Shown: positions 34,412 to 50,120 of the stretch, piece after piece
Numbering within the stretch: position 1 is the first letter of the stretch
How the letters are laid out: each line of letters begins with the position of its first letter
Assembly (NCBI GenBank): GCA_011316305.1
Contig: SAUG01000046.1
Coordinates: forward strand, 310,001-374,000
Direction: 5' to 3'
Source: Rusavskia elegans
Taxonomy: Eukaryota; Ascomycota; Lecanoromycetes; Teloschistales; Teloschistaceae
Length of the DNA: 64,000 bases
Made by a program: the position numbers and the translations under genes
Notes under the pieces: model-generated
The model's database searches: none
Seen by the model: only the letters and a program-made list of their open reading frames with translations
Told to the model about the DNA's origin: nothing

Positions 34412-36445
34412 TATAAAAAGCCGATATATTCGCTAAAATAAATAATTTTATCTAGAAAATAGTAGTAAATAATATTTTTATTTTTATTAAATACAAAGAA
34501 TTATATCTATAGAATTTTTTTTATATATTTAAATTTAGATTCGTTTTAATATTTCCGCTAGATTAATAGAAATCGAATATTCGTATAAATTACTTTCGGC
34601 AAGACCTATTAAAAATTAAAACTTCGAAATATAATTCGATATATATATTTTAATATATATCTAAATTAAAAAAGTCGATATTATAGAAACTAAAAAATCT
34701 AAAAAAGTATATAGAAACTTTATTTTTACTATTATAACTCCAGCGCTAGTTTTTACTATAAATGATTTATTAAAATTCGATAACGAAATAGATTATAAAA
34801 TCGAATATTTTAAATTTATTAAAAGTTTCTATAATTATATTAAATTAAATAATAATAAATCTCCTATTACCAATTTAGTATTTACTATTATCGAAAGCGA
34901 TTTTAAATTAAAAGAAAATAGAAAACTATTATTCCGAAATAATAATAATAAACTTTCGAAATATATCTACGATTATAAATACTGGTTCGACGATTACTAT
35001 TATCTACGTTATGATTTTCACTTTAAATATCTAAAAGTATTAGCGAATTAGAAGCTAAAAGATAATATAATAAAAAAAATACGCGAAACTTTCGATAATA
35101 ATACTATAGAGAAAATAAAAGTTAAAAAGATTATCGATTATTCTATCTAGTATAAAGAATACCCTAGCGAAAAAAAAGAAAAATTTTAAAATAAAGAAAA
35201 GATATAGATAGAAATCTACGCTATTATAAGCGAAGACGTCGTTTTCGAATTCTAAATATTTCTATAGTATAATATATTCTATACGGTTTTTTAAAAAATT
35301 TTCGCTATCGATTTCTATCTATAAATATTATAGATATTCGATAACGGTTTAGTAATTAATATCTATAATAATTTAATAATTTACTGTTTTATTTAAAAGA
35401 AATTATATTTTAATAATATATATATCGTTTCCGGAAAAAATCGTATATTTATTATAATCTATAGTCGAATAATAATCGAAATTAATATTTCTATAGATAA
35501 GAAATTTATTATAATAATAAATATATACTATATTCCGGAATTTATAATTAATTTAATTTTTAAAAGCTATTTAGAAAATAAAAGCAATCTTTTTTATAAT
35601 AGAAAATATCGCTATATATAATAAAGAAATTAAATAGTCTTTAACTATATAAAAATCGGCGGATATTATTTATTCGAAAATAATCGAAATAGTAAAGGCG
35701 ATATAGCGTCTATAATATTTATAACTATATCTATTAACTCCGGTACTATATATAAATAGTTCTAGATTCTAGTTTACGCTGCTAATAATTCTATTTAATA
35801 CCTTTCGTAATTAGCTAAAAGAGTAAAGATTACTAATTCAACGAAAGTACTTTCTATAAATAAATACGAGATTTATACAGTTTTTAAAATCTATTAAATT
35901 ATTTCGCGTTTATTATATAAAAGAAAGGATTCCGATGAATTTTATATTATATTCGATTTTATTTCTTTTATAATCGTTTTAAATAAATATAAATATATTA
36001 TATATATTATATATACTAAAACGGACTTTTATTTTATATTTACTTATCGCTATAAATTAAAAGCTATTCGAACAATTTATAAAATAATTAAAATAATCGA
36101 ACTTCGCTATAATAGTAAAGTAGTATTTTTAAAATCGGATAGAAAAAAAATCTTTCCAGAAAAAAAATCTAATAACTTTCTATTCCAGCTAGATATTTTC
36201 TAGAAATCTTTATCGCTATCTATATTTAAATAAAACGGTTATTCGAAACGCTTGGACTATATTTTAATTATTAAAGTATAAATAATATATAATATAGCTA
36301 GTCTTTTCTATTATTTTTAGCTATAGATTTATTATATAACTGGAATAATTATAAATCGTATACTAAAAAATAAACTCGTCTAGAAAATTCTATTCGAAGT
36401 CGTTATTAGATTTTAATTTTATTTAAATTATTTACGTATATATAG
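34412..36445 (+). mobile_element. copia body, left part: gag, protease, integrase remnants
   Basis: The plus strand carries gag-like sequence (about 34700-35200, aromatic and Lys-rich, no clear motif), the protease site at about 35331, and integrase to 36445 where the coding run breaks off within the segment that in copia reads L-R-(V/I)-Y-G-C. The same run resumes at 55475. Nearly every Trp, Gln and Arg (CGA) codon context has become a stop, as RIP predicts. A short direct repeat TATAG (36441-36445 and 55470-55474) flanks the break and may be the target duplication of the inner insertion. Confidence 0.75.
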
Positions 36446-37341
36446 TCTGATTTCTCGCCGGAATAGATTGGAAAAATCTATTAAAATTTGGTATAGTAGA
36501 CTTTTTTGGATTGATATAGTATAGATTTTGAATATTCGGAATCTATACCGATATTTGTATTAAAAAAGATAAAAAAATGGATTAACTCTATTTATCTAGT
36601 AATAGTAGCGATATATTCGTATTTACGTTATTTTATATACTATTCTATATACTATCGTATACTATTATTATAATTATCTATTTATTCGTAATTAAAATTT
36701 ATTAAAAAACTAGCTTTTAGATATATTATTACCGATGTAGTAGATATATTATAGAAAGCGACTACTAGATATATTAACTTTTAATAATTTCGCTATTATC
36801 TCGCTTTCTATTATTTCTTTTTTCTAAAATATCCGCGATATCTTATTCTAGAAAGCTAGTACAACGATTTCTAGACGATAATATATTAGATTCGCTAGTA
36901 TTTTCTATATTCGTAGATCGCGGAATAGTTTTTTTTATTTTAGATTGATATAAACGAATAGCGGATTTAGCTTTCGGTTTAATAAACGGGCCGGCTATTT
37001 TTTTTAAAATAATCTTTAGTACTAGAAAAATAATACGAATTAAATACGCTATAAAATCTATTAAAAAATATATTTCGCGATTCTATAATATAGATAGAGA
37101 AAATAGATATAATTATATCTAAAAGTATTATATATTAGTAAATTATTAATAGCGTAGTATACTACGTAGTATAATAGAAAATATTTACGCTTTAGCGTAA
37201 ATAGTTAGACGATATATCTTATATCCTTTTATATAATAGTAACTCGTTTAATATAAATATACGTTAAATTAACCGTTAAGTAATCTATTAGTTTTATATA
37301 TATATTATATTATTAACTATAGAATTTTTACATTTAAACTA

Positions 37342-37570
37342 GACTATTGTAGTGGTTAGGGTTTTGAATCATTCGAACGGCTTAAAGGATCATAGAATGT
37401 ACATCTGGATTGTACAATTATATACGAATTCGGATACTAACTGATCCGGTCGTTAATCGCAAGAGCGGGTATAGGAGCGGGTATAGGTCTAGCGTGGAAA
37501 TACTTGTATACATAAATGTCTCACTCCTCTATAGTTATAGGAAATCAGCTTGGAATTCTACACTATTAAA
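37342..37570. mobile_element. RIP-poor island, possible young short element
   Basis: About 230 bp with ordinary base composition inside fully mutated DNA: CA and TG dinucleotides are common here (GTAGTGGTTAGGGTTTTG at the left, CATAAATGTCTCACTCC near the right). It holds an adjacent duplication of AGCGGGTATAGG. The ends carry a weak inverted match (TATTGTAG / TAGTGTAG). It may be a late insertion, or a sequence too short or too low in copy number for RIP. The class is not determined. Confidence 0.4.
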
Positions 37571-40500
37571 ATAGTTTCGGACGTTTTTCTAATTACTTCG
37601 ACTATAAAAATCTAGAAGCGTATAGAATTTTATCTAATTTAAACCGATTCTATTATAATTATTTATATTGAATATATAAAGGAGATTTTAGATATAAATA
37701 AATCTATATTCTATTATAATCTTTTAATATCGCGGAACGCAATCGCTAAATTTTATAAAAATTTAGCCTACGTAAAATAATTCGCAGGATAAAGCGTAGA
37801 AATATATATAATTAAACTTTATTCTATAAATATATAGACCGTTTATAGTAGTTCTTTTATTTAGAAAACGTTTCTAAACCTTTATATATATATTAAACTT
37901 CGGCGTATTAATAGATTTAAAGACCGCTTTAATAGCCGCTTTAGTAGTTTTTTTCGGAACTTTTACTAGCGCCTTTTACGGTATTTTACTACTAGTAGTA
38001 GATTTTTAAAATAATATTAGTTTTATAAAAATATTATAAAATATATAATATACGAAGTTTCTTTAATATAGATTTAGCTATAGTAGTTAGAATTTAATAA
38101 TATAAAAATAAAATATTTCTATTATAGAATTTTTAGCTACTCGAGTTTTTTTTATTCGATATCTACTAGTTATAACTATTTACTATAATCAATAAATTCA
38201 ATTCTACTTTTATTTATTTTATTATCTATAGAATAATTGTATTTTAACTAATTTCCTTTCGATTTTCGAAATTTTTATACGTTTAATTTAAGTACGTTTT
38301 ATTTAACTATAGAGTCTATTATTACGATAATCTATAATTAGATTATTTTACGATTAATTTTATATAGATAATAGTATAAACGTATAGAAAAGTAATATAT
38401 ATACGAATATCTAAATACTAGACGAAATAGACCGTTTAAAACTAAATTTAAAATAGTAAAATTTTACCGTTATAATATATCTTTAGCTAATTATTACTAC
38501 GAATTTAAATTTTTTCCGTTTATAATTATTATATAACTATCGTACCAACCGTATATATATAAAGCCGAAAAGAACTGAATAGTAATATAATAAATAAAAT
38601 ATCGTATAGAATAACTTTTTATAACTATAAACTAATAGTTGGTTTAATAAATTAATAATAGATACGGACGTACTATAATTGAATCGGAAGTAATTTAACC
38701 GTCTATTTAAACTATAAAATAAACGTAAAAGAAACGAAAAATATTCTATAAATCTATAAATAATTACTTTTAAAACGCGGACGGTTTAGTATAGTCTCTA
38801 TAAACTAGAACTATTAAAAGTTAAAAATTCTAATCGTATAGTATTTAATCGCGTATTAAAAATTATAAAATCGTTTTCTAGATATATAGTTACTACTAAA
38901 GCCGAATAAAATAATATAGAAATATAGACCAAAGTAAACGTTTAGACGAAATAGTAAATATATTAAAATTTTTACTATAATATATTATATTAACTAGCTA
39001 GTAGAATTTTCTAAAAAAAATATATAATAGTAATCGCTACTAGATATTAAATATTTATAAACTCCGGAAACTTTATATATATCGTTAAAAAAAATAAAAA
39101 AGACGTTTAAAAAAATTTAGACGAAGACGAAACTATAAAAAATAAAGTTATACTTTTATTTTCCGAAGATACGGAAGTTAAATATCGGTCTAGACTCTAT
39201 ATATAAAACTATAGTAGCTATAAATAATAAAGAAAATTTCGGAATTAAAAATATATTAGATAATAAACTCGACTACTATATAGAAAAAAATAAATTAAAA
39301 CGCGAATATTTATATACGTTGCGTATATTTAATCTAATATAAAACGTTTAGAAAAAATAAATCTTTAATATAAAAATTGGATTTTAATATACTAATTTCT
39401 ATAGATATATATAGAATAATATATATAATTAAATATTATACGAATATAATAACTTTTATAGATTCTAGTTTTTCTATATATAGATATATTTTCATAATTA
39501 AATATCTATAGTAAAAAATCAATTAATTAACTTTTATAGAATAGAATATATCTACTAGAATCCTAGCTGCTATATATAAATTTTAGCCGGTAAGATATAA
39601 TAATATAAAGGAACCTTCTAACCTACCGCCGCTATATAATTAGAAAAATTAAAAGCCGCGAAGAGAATTAGATTAAATTTTTTAATTCTATTAAATAGTA
39701 GGATATTTATCTCGATTTTAATTCTTTTCTCGACGAATAGATACTAGAAAAGGATATTTAGAAGACGGCCTACGTCTACTATCTAGTAAAAAGAATATTT
39801 AGTAATTACGTATCTATAGATTTTCGTTATTTAATTATTTCGAACGATAGATTTTATATAGCTCGAAATAATATAGAATAAATAGTATAATAATCCGGAT
39901 TATTATAACGAAAAGAAATAATCTAATAGATAATTTTAATTAAAAATATATCTTTCGATAAATATAGATAGGTCTTTAGCTAAATCTATATTCGCTACTA
40001 GTAATTCTATAATTATTAAAATCGAAACGTATATATAATAATAAATTAATATATATAATATTAAAATTAAAACTTTTCTAAAAATAATAACTATCGATAT
40101 CTATTTTCTTCTTTAATCTAGCTAAATCTTTATCGATCTACTACCAAATATTTTAATAATAGAATACTACGCTCGCTTTCGAATTTAAAAGCTAGACTTT
40201 ATTATCTAAGAAGTTAAAATTAGAGAAATTAGATAATAGAATTAATAGAACGGCTAAATTTACTAATTAGTTTATATTATTTTTATTATTATTATTAATA
40301 TAATCGCGATCTAGTTTATCTTTTAGTATTTTATTATAAATTTCTATTTTTTTTTCTTTTTAATTTTATCTATTTCGATTTCTTACTAGAGGTTAGCGTA
40401 GAGAAATTAAAATTTTTTTTTATTTTTTCTAAAATAGTATTAGCGAAAGATTATCTTCGCTGTAATTATTAATAGATAATATAATTTATAATCGCCGTAG

Positions 40501-43500
40501 ATTCTATTTATAATAAAAAATCATATTTTATTTATAATTCCGGATAAAATAGTAGTAAAGATATTATACGCGATCCGTATAAAAATAGAAAATTAAGGTT
40601 CTAGTTCGCGCTATTAGTCGAAGACGGATTTATTTTTTCTAGTTAAATTATAGAGATAGAAAGAAACTAATAAAAGATAAATAAATAATATATAGAGTAA
40701 ATATCCGGATTTTATTTATTTACTTTATATCAACTATAAATTTATTATCGTCATTATTTAAATATTATAGGCTATTTTTAGTTAGATAGTTTTTAAACGT
40801 TTCGGTTCTTTAGAAATTTTATTAGCTAGATATTTTTTCTAATTTTAATACTATTCCGAAAAACCGATTATAATAGATATAGTACGTTTCCTCTAATATA
40901 TTCTAATAAATATCTTTCTAAAATTTACTATTATTAGTATTTTCGATTCAAGATATATTATTAAATAGTAAAAAGTAAAACGATAGATATAATAAAACCG
41001 TTTATCTATAAAATAATTTTAAACTATACTAAATTTTACTATAGTAGTAAAAAAGTTTAGTAAAAGCCGCGTCTAAAATTTCGAAAAGTTTTTTTTTCTA
41101 AAAGATCCGTTTTTTCCGAAACCGTATCTTAGTATTTTTAATATAATTAAATAATTTATTATAGATCTAAAAGACGAAATAAATTATAGGCCTTTTTATA
41201 ATATTTAACGTCTTCGTAAAAATATAAAAAAGTTTAAAAGTTTAGATTAAATATCGAATTTAGTTTTACTTTTTATTATTAAACTTTAACCAATAGGTAT
41301 TCTAGTATTCTAAAATTTTATAAATTTTATTATAAAAAATAAATATACGGATTAATATATAATACGTCGAATTCTACTATATATTAATATTTTAAAAAAG
41401 ATTTAAGACTTTCTAATAATAAAATTTTTTCTATTCGATATTAGATCGTATATTAATTATTAGCGAAATTTAAACTTCGGCTATTTTTATTAATTATAAC
41501 TCGCGGACTTTATCTTTATATTAGCTATTCGCGTTAATCTAGATATTTATCTTCCTAGTCTAAAAAAAATAAAAAATAGGTTTAAACCGGATATATCGAA
41601 GTATTTTAATAATATAAAAAAAATAGAATTTAATATAAAAAACTCCGAAAATAGATTATATAGCTAATATAAATAATATAGAACTTTATATAAAATAATT
41701 CCAGATATAATTTAAAAAGAAAATAAAAATCTTGTAGTATATCGTATATTACGTAGAATTTTATATAAAATGAATTCGGATACTATATATATAGAATTTA
41801 AATAGAATAATAAAATGAATATAGAAAGTTTATTTTAGCTAAAATTATCGGTAGTCTATAATCCGCGCTAATAACGATACTCGGATTATAATTTTTATTT
41901 TAATTTTTTTAGAATAATTTATTAATAGTTTTAAATTTAATATAGCCGAATAGTATTTATAGTACTAGTTAAAGTATATATATAAAATATAGAATATAGA
42001 TAATCGGATTTTTAATACTATTAATATCGGAAACGTAATCGATCCGAATTAACTATATAATAAAATAGTTATTATTAAATATATTCTTCTAGTCTATTTT
42101 TTTCTACTTATTATTTTTAATATAATTAATATATTCGGTATATTATTTAAAGTATTCAATCGCGTTAACGAATATAGTTTTATTATTACCGGTATTATTA
42201 GTTGTAATAGTAAAAATTCGATTAATTAATAAATATTTTCTAAAAATTTCTAAAAATATTTTAGATAATATAATATTTATATAGTTTTCTAATATAAAAT
42301 TAAATCCGATAAAAATCTAATACTAAATCTAATTTTTATCGATAAAGAAATCGATTATTAATATATAGGACTAGCGATTATTTACCGATTAACTATTTAG
42401 AATAATTAAATCTTTAGTTTCATTAGATAGAAATTCTAATAATCTTTATTCGATATTTATAACGTTATTTATAATTTATTTCAGAATCTAAATAGTATAA
42501 TATACGAAAGATATCGATATATTTAATAATACTAAAATTTTAATCTATTATAATTATCTATCGTATAAAAGTTTTCGGAAAATCTTTCTATAAATATATT
42601 TTCGCTAATAGCTTTTAATAGATAAATTATAAAAATATTAGATATAATATCCAACGTAATATTATATATATATATATATATATCTATTTAAATACGATTT
42701 CAATTAATACTAGACTTTTTAATAAAGATTTATTTTTATATTTCTTCGTTCCGATAAAGTTACCTATTATTATTAATCTATACCCGGCGGAAAAATAACC
42801 GATAATATACCCGCAGTATTTATAGTAAACTTTTAGTTTACTATTCGAAATCCGGGTAACTTTATAGAAATATATCTAAACGGTTGATTTTTTAAAACTA
42901 CCGAAATATATATTAAATCTTTTAGAATATTTTTCTAGTTATACGATATTTATAATAGTCTATTCGGTTTTATTTTACTATACTAGAAACTCGCTCCGGC
43001 GGAAGATTTCGTATAAATAATATTTATAGTTTTTATCGATAATTTAATAACTATCGACTAATCTAATAATATTACTAATATTTAACTAGTTAAAATCTAA
43101 TTTCGCTAATTATTAAAACGATTTAGCCTCGCTATTATTATTAATAATAGATAATATTTCGAAGATAATAGTCGTATTATATCTAATTACTAATATAAAG
43201 AAAAGTTTTAAAAAATAAATCTTTCCCTATTTATCTTTTTTATTATTTAGAGTACTATTTAGCCTTCTAATTCCGCTATAATAAAAACTAATATCGAATA
43301 ATAAAAAACTATTAAATCGATAGTTTTATTAAAGAAACTAGTAATTTTAGCTTTTTACTAACGTCTTTTTAGTATTCTATATTTTTTTTCTCTCGTCCTA
43401 TTTTTTAATTTCGTCGAAATTAAAGCTATATTAGATTATTATATAAAGATTCGGAAATACTATATAGAAAGATATTAAAATATTAAATTAATTTTTTTAT

Positions 43501-44499
43501 ATTTCTATTTTAATACTAGAAGTACTAGCTTTTAGAATAATATCTCTTTCTACCGACTACTATCTATTTTTTATTCTTTACTATTATCTTTTCGTTTTTT
43601 TATACCGGCGTTAAATTTCTTCCTATTTTTACTTTAATTTCTTTCTAGCTATTAAATTAATACCGACAGTCTATAAATAATAGTTATAGCGGATTTAAAA
43701 TAGAAAAGTATTTATTTTCGAATATAAAACTGCTATTTTAAAATAGTAGTTACCGTATTATAAAAGTTTATTTTTCGATTTTATAAACGATTAAATATAT
43801 AGAATAATATATTAGAATATATATTTTTTAATATAAAATTTAATATTAAACTATTAGATATAAATCTATAAAATAAAATATTAATTATTTAAAATAATCT
43901 ATATTATCTTGCAAGTAATATTATATAGTTAAATATAAAATTTTAAATATACTAAAATTTCGGAATAGAAAGCCGCCGATACTAGTACTATATCGATTAA
44001 TCTATTAGTTTTACTAATATTAATTCTAGAAATTTTTAGGTGCTTTTTTTAACCTATAAAAATATTCTATTGTTAATTTATAATACGGAAAATAGATATC
44101 GATAGTATTATTAATTTTTAATTATTAATTATAATCGACGAGATTACTAATATAATAAATTTTAAAATTTATATTTCCGATTTGAATAAAAAAATAAAAG
44201 GATCTTTTTTTTTCTAATAATACTACTATTTAAACCGACGGAATAACGCTATAATAAATATACGCGGATTTAAATATCGAATAATTCGATATAAATCTTG
44301 AATAGATTATAGTAGAATATAGTATCCGAAAAAATATCTAATACTATATTCTTCGGATATTATAAATTTACCGCGAAAAAAACTAGATTTTTGAAATCTT
44401 TTCTAATAAAGCGAAAGAATATCGGCGATAAAATTCCGTATTAATTTAAAGTCGGGAAAACCGTAAATAGATTTCGAAAATATAAAAGTAAATTTTAAT

Positions 44500-44504
44500 A
44501 GTAT
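44500..44504. repeat. gypsy target site duplication, left copy
   Basis: AGTAT directly before the left gypsy LTR; the partner at 50652-50656 reads AATAT, a single G-to-A difference consistent with RIP. Confidence 0.7.
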
Positions 44505-44995
44505 TGTTATAAAACTATCTGGAAGTTTCTAGTATTTTTAAAAGTTGGTTGGATTTATTGGTATATCTGTAAACGGAAATATAACGGGTAATTTTTTAAA
44601 TTTAATTAAAAACAAATCAGTTAATTACTAGAACAGTATATAGCGATAACTAATAAATTAAATATAAGTTATAAAAGCGTCGAGATCGGAATCTATATAG
44701 ATAAGTAAAATCCTCTACTATTTAGATTATTTATTAACTAAAATTACTAAAATAGTTCTATTTTAAGATATTTACTCGCTAAAACTACTAAAATTAAAGT
44801 ACTTATAGTATTTACTTACTATAACTACTAAAATTAAAGTATTTATAGTATTTATTTACTAAAATTGCTAAAATATTCTTTAATACTAATATATAGCTAT
44901 TCTATATATTTTTACCTGCCGAGACGTAATAGAAAATCTAGCGCTATACTAAATACTACCGCGTTTTCTAAAGTACGCCGCCTGTATTTATAATA
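44505..44995 (-). repeat. gypsy LTR, left (3') copy, 491 bp
   Basis: Begins TGTTATAAAACTATCT and ends TTTATAATA (CA changed to TA). It aligns along its whole length to 50121-50651. It contains a 40-bp minisatellite (ACTAAAACTACTAAAATTAAAGT-type units) in three copies where the right LTR has four, which accounts exactly for the 40-bp length difference. Confidence 0.87.
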
Positions 44996-47900
44996 CTAGG
45001 TCTCTTTTTTAGATTTTTTGTTCTAAAAAACCTTCTATCCTTCTTTTTTATAGATAAAAGAAAAAGATCGTTAATTAAAAATTATCGTAATAAAATTCTA
45101 TTATTAGGTATCGGTATATTAGCTATATATTTTTATCGGAATTATTTCTAATCGGGAAAATCTTTAGTTTCTTTAGATAAATTAAATTCGAAATTCTAAA
45201 GTCTTTTAATTTCTTTAATCGAAAATAATCCGATTTTATAATAGTTAAATTTTTTACTTAAAATCTTTATTTTCAGATTTTTTATAAAAAGGTATACTTT
45301 ATTTCCTTTTTTTAACTAAAATATTATTTTTTATTTTTTATTTTAGTAATTATTTAAATATTTCTATATTTTTAGAATATTTTTATAGATTTTTTTCTAA
45401 ATATCGACTTTTTAGATTACTAATTCCGCTGATTTATATAGTAGCAGTTATTTAAATAAATTCGGATTTTTCCTATTATTAGTATAGAACGGTATATCTT
45501 TTATTATATTTGATTCTTTTAAATTAAATACTAAATATACTATTAGTAAAAGCGAAATCTAATTATTTTAAACGTTATTAATATAATACTTTAAATACTA
45601 TTCTAAAATCTAGTTAATACGTTCTATCTATCTATTCGTTATCGAATAGAAAGCTATTAATATTTTTAGCTTTATACTAAGTAGAGAAATAAGGGTTTTC
45701 TAATAGTTTAAAGTAAAAAATTTATTTCTATTATTTATCAATACTTCTAGTAATCCGTAGTATCGGAATAATCGATCTAGAATAATAAATCTAAGTTATT
45801 TTACTATAAAATCTTTTTATAATAGAATTATATAGATATATTTTTTAGACTATCTATTATATTAAATATTAAATCGTATTTTATATTTATTATCAGATTT
45901 TTAAATTTTAGAGATTTTATAATAAAGTTTAATATAATTTTCTTCTATAGTAAATCCGATAGTTTTTAATACTAAATCTTTTTATAATAAGTATATATAC
46001 TATATTTATTTTATTAATAACTAAAATATTTTTTAAAATATACTTCGATATATTACTTTATATTAGAGAACTAATAATATTATCGTATAAGTTATATTAT
46101 TTTTATTACATCTAGATACTTTTATAATATTTTATTATCGTACTTTTTAATATATTTATCGATTTTATCGTCTAGTATTTACAGTTTTCCTTTTTTAATA
46201 GAAAACTATTTCTAGTCGTCTCTAAATAAATATAATATTATATTTATTTTATACTAATTGATTAATAGTAATCTATTTTTATTAATTTTAAAAAAACTAT
46301 TACTAAAAACTTCTTTTATTTTTATATAATTATTTCTTCGATTTAAAATATCTATTTTTCTATTTTCTTTATCTAATATATAGTATATTTTAAATTTATA
46401 CTAACCGAAAAGTTTAGACTATTATATTTATCTTCTACTAAATTACTTTATTATTATAAAATATAGAAGATTTCTATAATCTATAAAAATTATTAATTCT
46501 AATAATCTTTCGGTATATACTTTCTACTATTCTAATATAGCTACTATAGCTAGTAGTTCTTTATTATAGATATTATAATTCTATTCCGCTAGCGATAAAT
46601 TTCTAGATATATATACTACCGGGTACTATTTACTATTATATTATTATAGAAAATATATATTTATAGCTATATCTAACGAATTAATTTCTATTTATAATAG
46701 TTTTTTTAAATCGAATATTTTAAATACTAAGTTTTTTATATATTCTTCTTTAAAATTTTCGAATATTTACTATTTTTTCTTTTTCTAATACTATTTAATA
46801 GTATTTTTTTTTAAAACTATTAGAATAAAAGCTTTTTTAGAATAGTTTTTTATAAACTTTCGATTATAGTTTATAAATCCGAAAAAATTCTAGATTTTTT
46901 TAATATTTATTAGTATTTTCTATTCTATAATAGCTTTTAGTTTACTAGAGTAGATATATAGCCTATTATATCTAATTATAAATTCTAGAAAGTTAATTTC
47001 TTTTTTATAGAATTTATATTTTTCTAGTTTAAAACGTAAGTTTCTTTTCTCTAGATATTTAAGAACTTTACTAATATATTATTTATATTCTTCGAATATA
47101 TTAAAAAAAACCAAAATATTATTAAAATAGGCGATAATAAATATATTTAGATATTTTTTAAAAATATTATTAATTATATTCTAATAGATTATCGGAACGT
47201 TTAAAAGTTCGAATAATATAACTATATATTTATAATAACCGTAATATATTTAAAAAGCTATTTTTTATTCTTTTCCGGCTTGTATCTATATAAGGTTATA
47301 TATTTTTCGAAAGTCGAATTTTATAAAATATTTTACTCTAGAAAGTCTATTTTAAAATTCGCTAATATTTAATAATAGATATCGATTTTTAAATATAATA
47401 TTATTTAGCTTTCGGTAATCGATATATAGACGGAATATTCCGTCTTTTTTAGATATAAAAAGAATCGAATATTCTACCGGTAATTAAAATTTTCTAATAA
47501 ATCCTTTTTTTATATTTTCGTCCAGATATTTATAGAATATTTTGAACTCTATTATAGATAATAGATAGATAGGTCTAAATATAGATTATATATCTAATTT
47601 AAATTTAATTTTATTATTTTATAATTAATATTTAGATAGTACTTTTATAGTTACTTTTTTTCGAAATAAATATATCTAATTTTTATATTTATCTAGAATT
47701 TTTTCTAATAGATTTTCTATTAACTTTTTATTAGATAGTATAGAATTTTCGAAAAATTTATAATTTTCTTTTTTACTTCTATTTTATCAATCTAGCTAAC
47801 CTCTATCGATATCTAATAAATCGGACTTAAATGGTTTTTAGTTATCTTTTTTTAAAGCTATAAATTCGTACTTTATATTCTATTTTTTATTTATCTAAAA

Positions 47901-50120
47901 TCGCTATTTCGGTATAGATTAGATATTTTCTATATAAAAATATTATTTAAAACTAAGTATTTTTTTCTCTAGTCTATTACTAGATTATAATCTTTTAAAT
48001 AAAGAATTCTAAATACGATTTCGGAGCTAACTATTTAAATAATATTAAATTAAAGTTTTATCTAGTACTAGTTAATTATTATTTAAAGCGATATTATTTT
48101 TTTTATAATCTTTTTATCTCTATTTAGTATTTTATTTCTATCGATAATTATTAAATTATATAGGTCTTTTTTTTTAGCTCGAAGGAACCTTTTTCTTTTA
48201 ATTAAATCTTTTAATATAAAATTTTCGGTTACGCCTAAATTAATAAATATTTTAACCTTCTATAATCTATTATTAGTTTCGATAATTATTTTAATCTCGA
48301 ATATATATATATATAGCTAGCTAAATTTAATTACTTCTTTTAAACTATAAAGTTATACGTTCGTAGTATATCTATTACTATAAGATTTTAACTTTTTTTA
48401 AATTATTATTTATATTCTTATATTTTTTACTTTTATTATCTGCTTATAAAATATATCTATAGAGTTTCTAATTAAAGATTTTATTTCTTTTTTATATATT
48501 TTTTCTAATATTTATATCTGCTATATATATAATATCGAAAATAGTTATAAATATTATAACTTCCGATTTAAATAGATATTATAGGAGCGCGTCGATATAG
48601 CTTTAATAAATACTATCCGGTTCTTTTTTTTTCTAATTTATAAATCCCGTAGCTATTATTATAGCAGGCGGTCTAACTAAATAGTATATATTAATCTTCT
48701 ATTATTATATTCTTTTATTATATTATCGGTATAGAAATAACTTTATTTTTAAAAATATTACTTCCGAGTTTTTTTTTTAATATATCGACGATATTATTGA
48801 CTTTTTAGTTATATTGATTATTCTATAGATATTCGTCGCTAATATATATTTTATAAATATTTTTATATCTTTTATAGATTACTATAAATTTTTCCTTTAC
48901 CAGTTTTTTATTATAAAAAGTTTAAAGGTATATTAATTTAATATTCTCTATTATTATAATTATCTATTTAAAGGCAGTTTTCTTTCTAGTAGATTTTATT
49001 AATATTTATAGTAAAATATTATTTATTAAAGCTTTCTATAGTATTTTATCGTTTTCTATAATTATAAATTCTTTATCTAAATCAATTTTCTAGAGTTTAA
49101 AACTACTATCGTCGTCTTTTAAAATAATTTTTTACTAATTTTTAGATTTCTTTAGTATAGCGTTAAACTGTCGTCGTTATACTTTATTTAATCGATATTG
49201 TTTTATAAAATAGCCCGGATTATTATAGTTATAGTATATTTTAGAATTTTTATTTCTTTTACTATCTCTAAAATTCTTTTTTTTACGTCGCTATTATATA
49301 GAATCTAATTCTATTAATATAGGTCTATAGTAGCTATTTCCGAACTATTTTTTACTAGAGTATTATCTTCTATAGAGCCGTCCTAAATAATATCCCGTAT
49401 TATTTCGTAGTCTACTATCGTAGTATTTCACTATATCCTATTTATATAATTTATTATTAAAGTCGATAGATATTTTAATTAGATTATCTAGTATATTATA
49501 TATTCGACGATTATATATAAATTTATCTTTTATTCGTTTTTTAAATCTTTATCTAAATATTATATATAGGGTATCTTTATTCTATTTCGTTAGTAGTATT
49601 TATTCTTTAAATTATACGGCGTAGTTAGATACTATATTCTTCTATTAAAAATATTAAATAAAATATTTAATAGTTTAGATTTCGTTTAAAATTCTAAAGA
49701 ATTTATAAATAGCTTTTTTAAACTTTATAAATAATATAAAAATTTATTTATTATTTTTATTATCGTCTATATATTAACGAAGGAAAGATTTTATCTAGTA
49801 CTAAACTCGTCCTCGAAAGTAAAATATAGCGAAAAGAATCTTTTTTTTTTCGGGTATAGAATAGAATACAAAGTATATATCTAATTATATAAACTAATCT
49901 TCGAGTTTATTACGATCTCTATAGTATTTATCGGACTTATTAATTTTAATATTATAAAAGCGTTAGTTAGTAGTAGGAATACTAACTTCTTTATTATTAC
50001 TATTATCTTTTATCTAGATTTCTTTCCTTTTAGATTCGGACTTTTTCGCTATAAAGCTGGAGTTATTTAGAGTAGAGATTTAATATTAATCTACGACAGA
50101 TATTCTAAAGATATTTAAAA

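Larger units (their letters stand above)
36446..44504. mobile_element. inner nested insertion, left arm, unclassified RIP-degraded DNA
   Basis: About 8 kb lying between the break in the copia integrase and the gypsy element. Composition is heavily AT-rich with retained CpG. I can see degraded coding-like stretches (for example 39640-40000, plus strand) but no motif that fixes a transposon class. An 80-bp block at 39703-39783 recurs in inverse orientation at 51414-51495 with about 90 percent identity, so the two arms carry related elements or a long inverted structure. A low-RIP island at 37342-37570 is listed separately. Confidence 0.4.
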
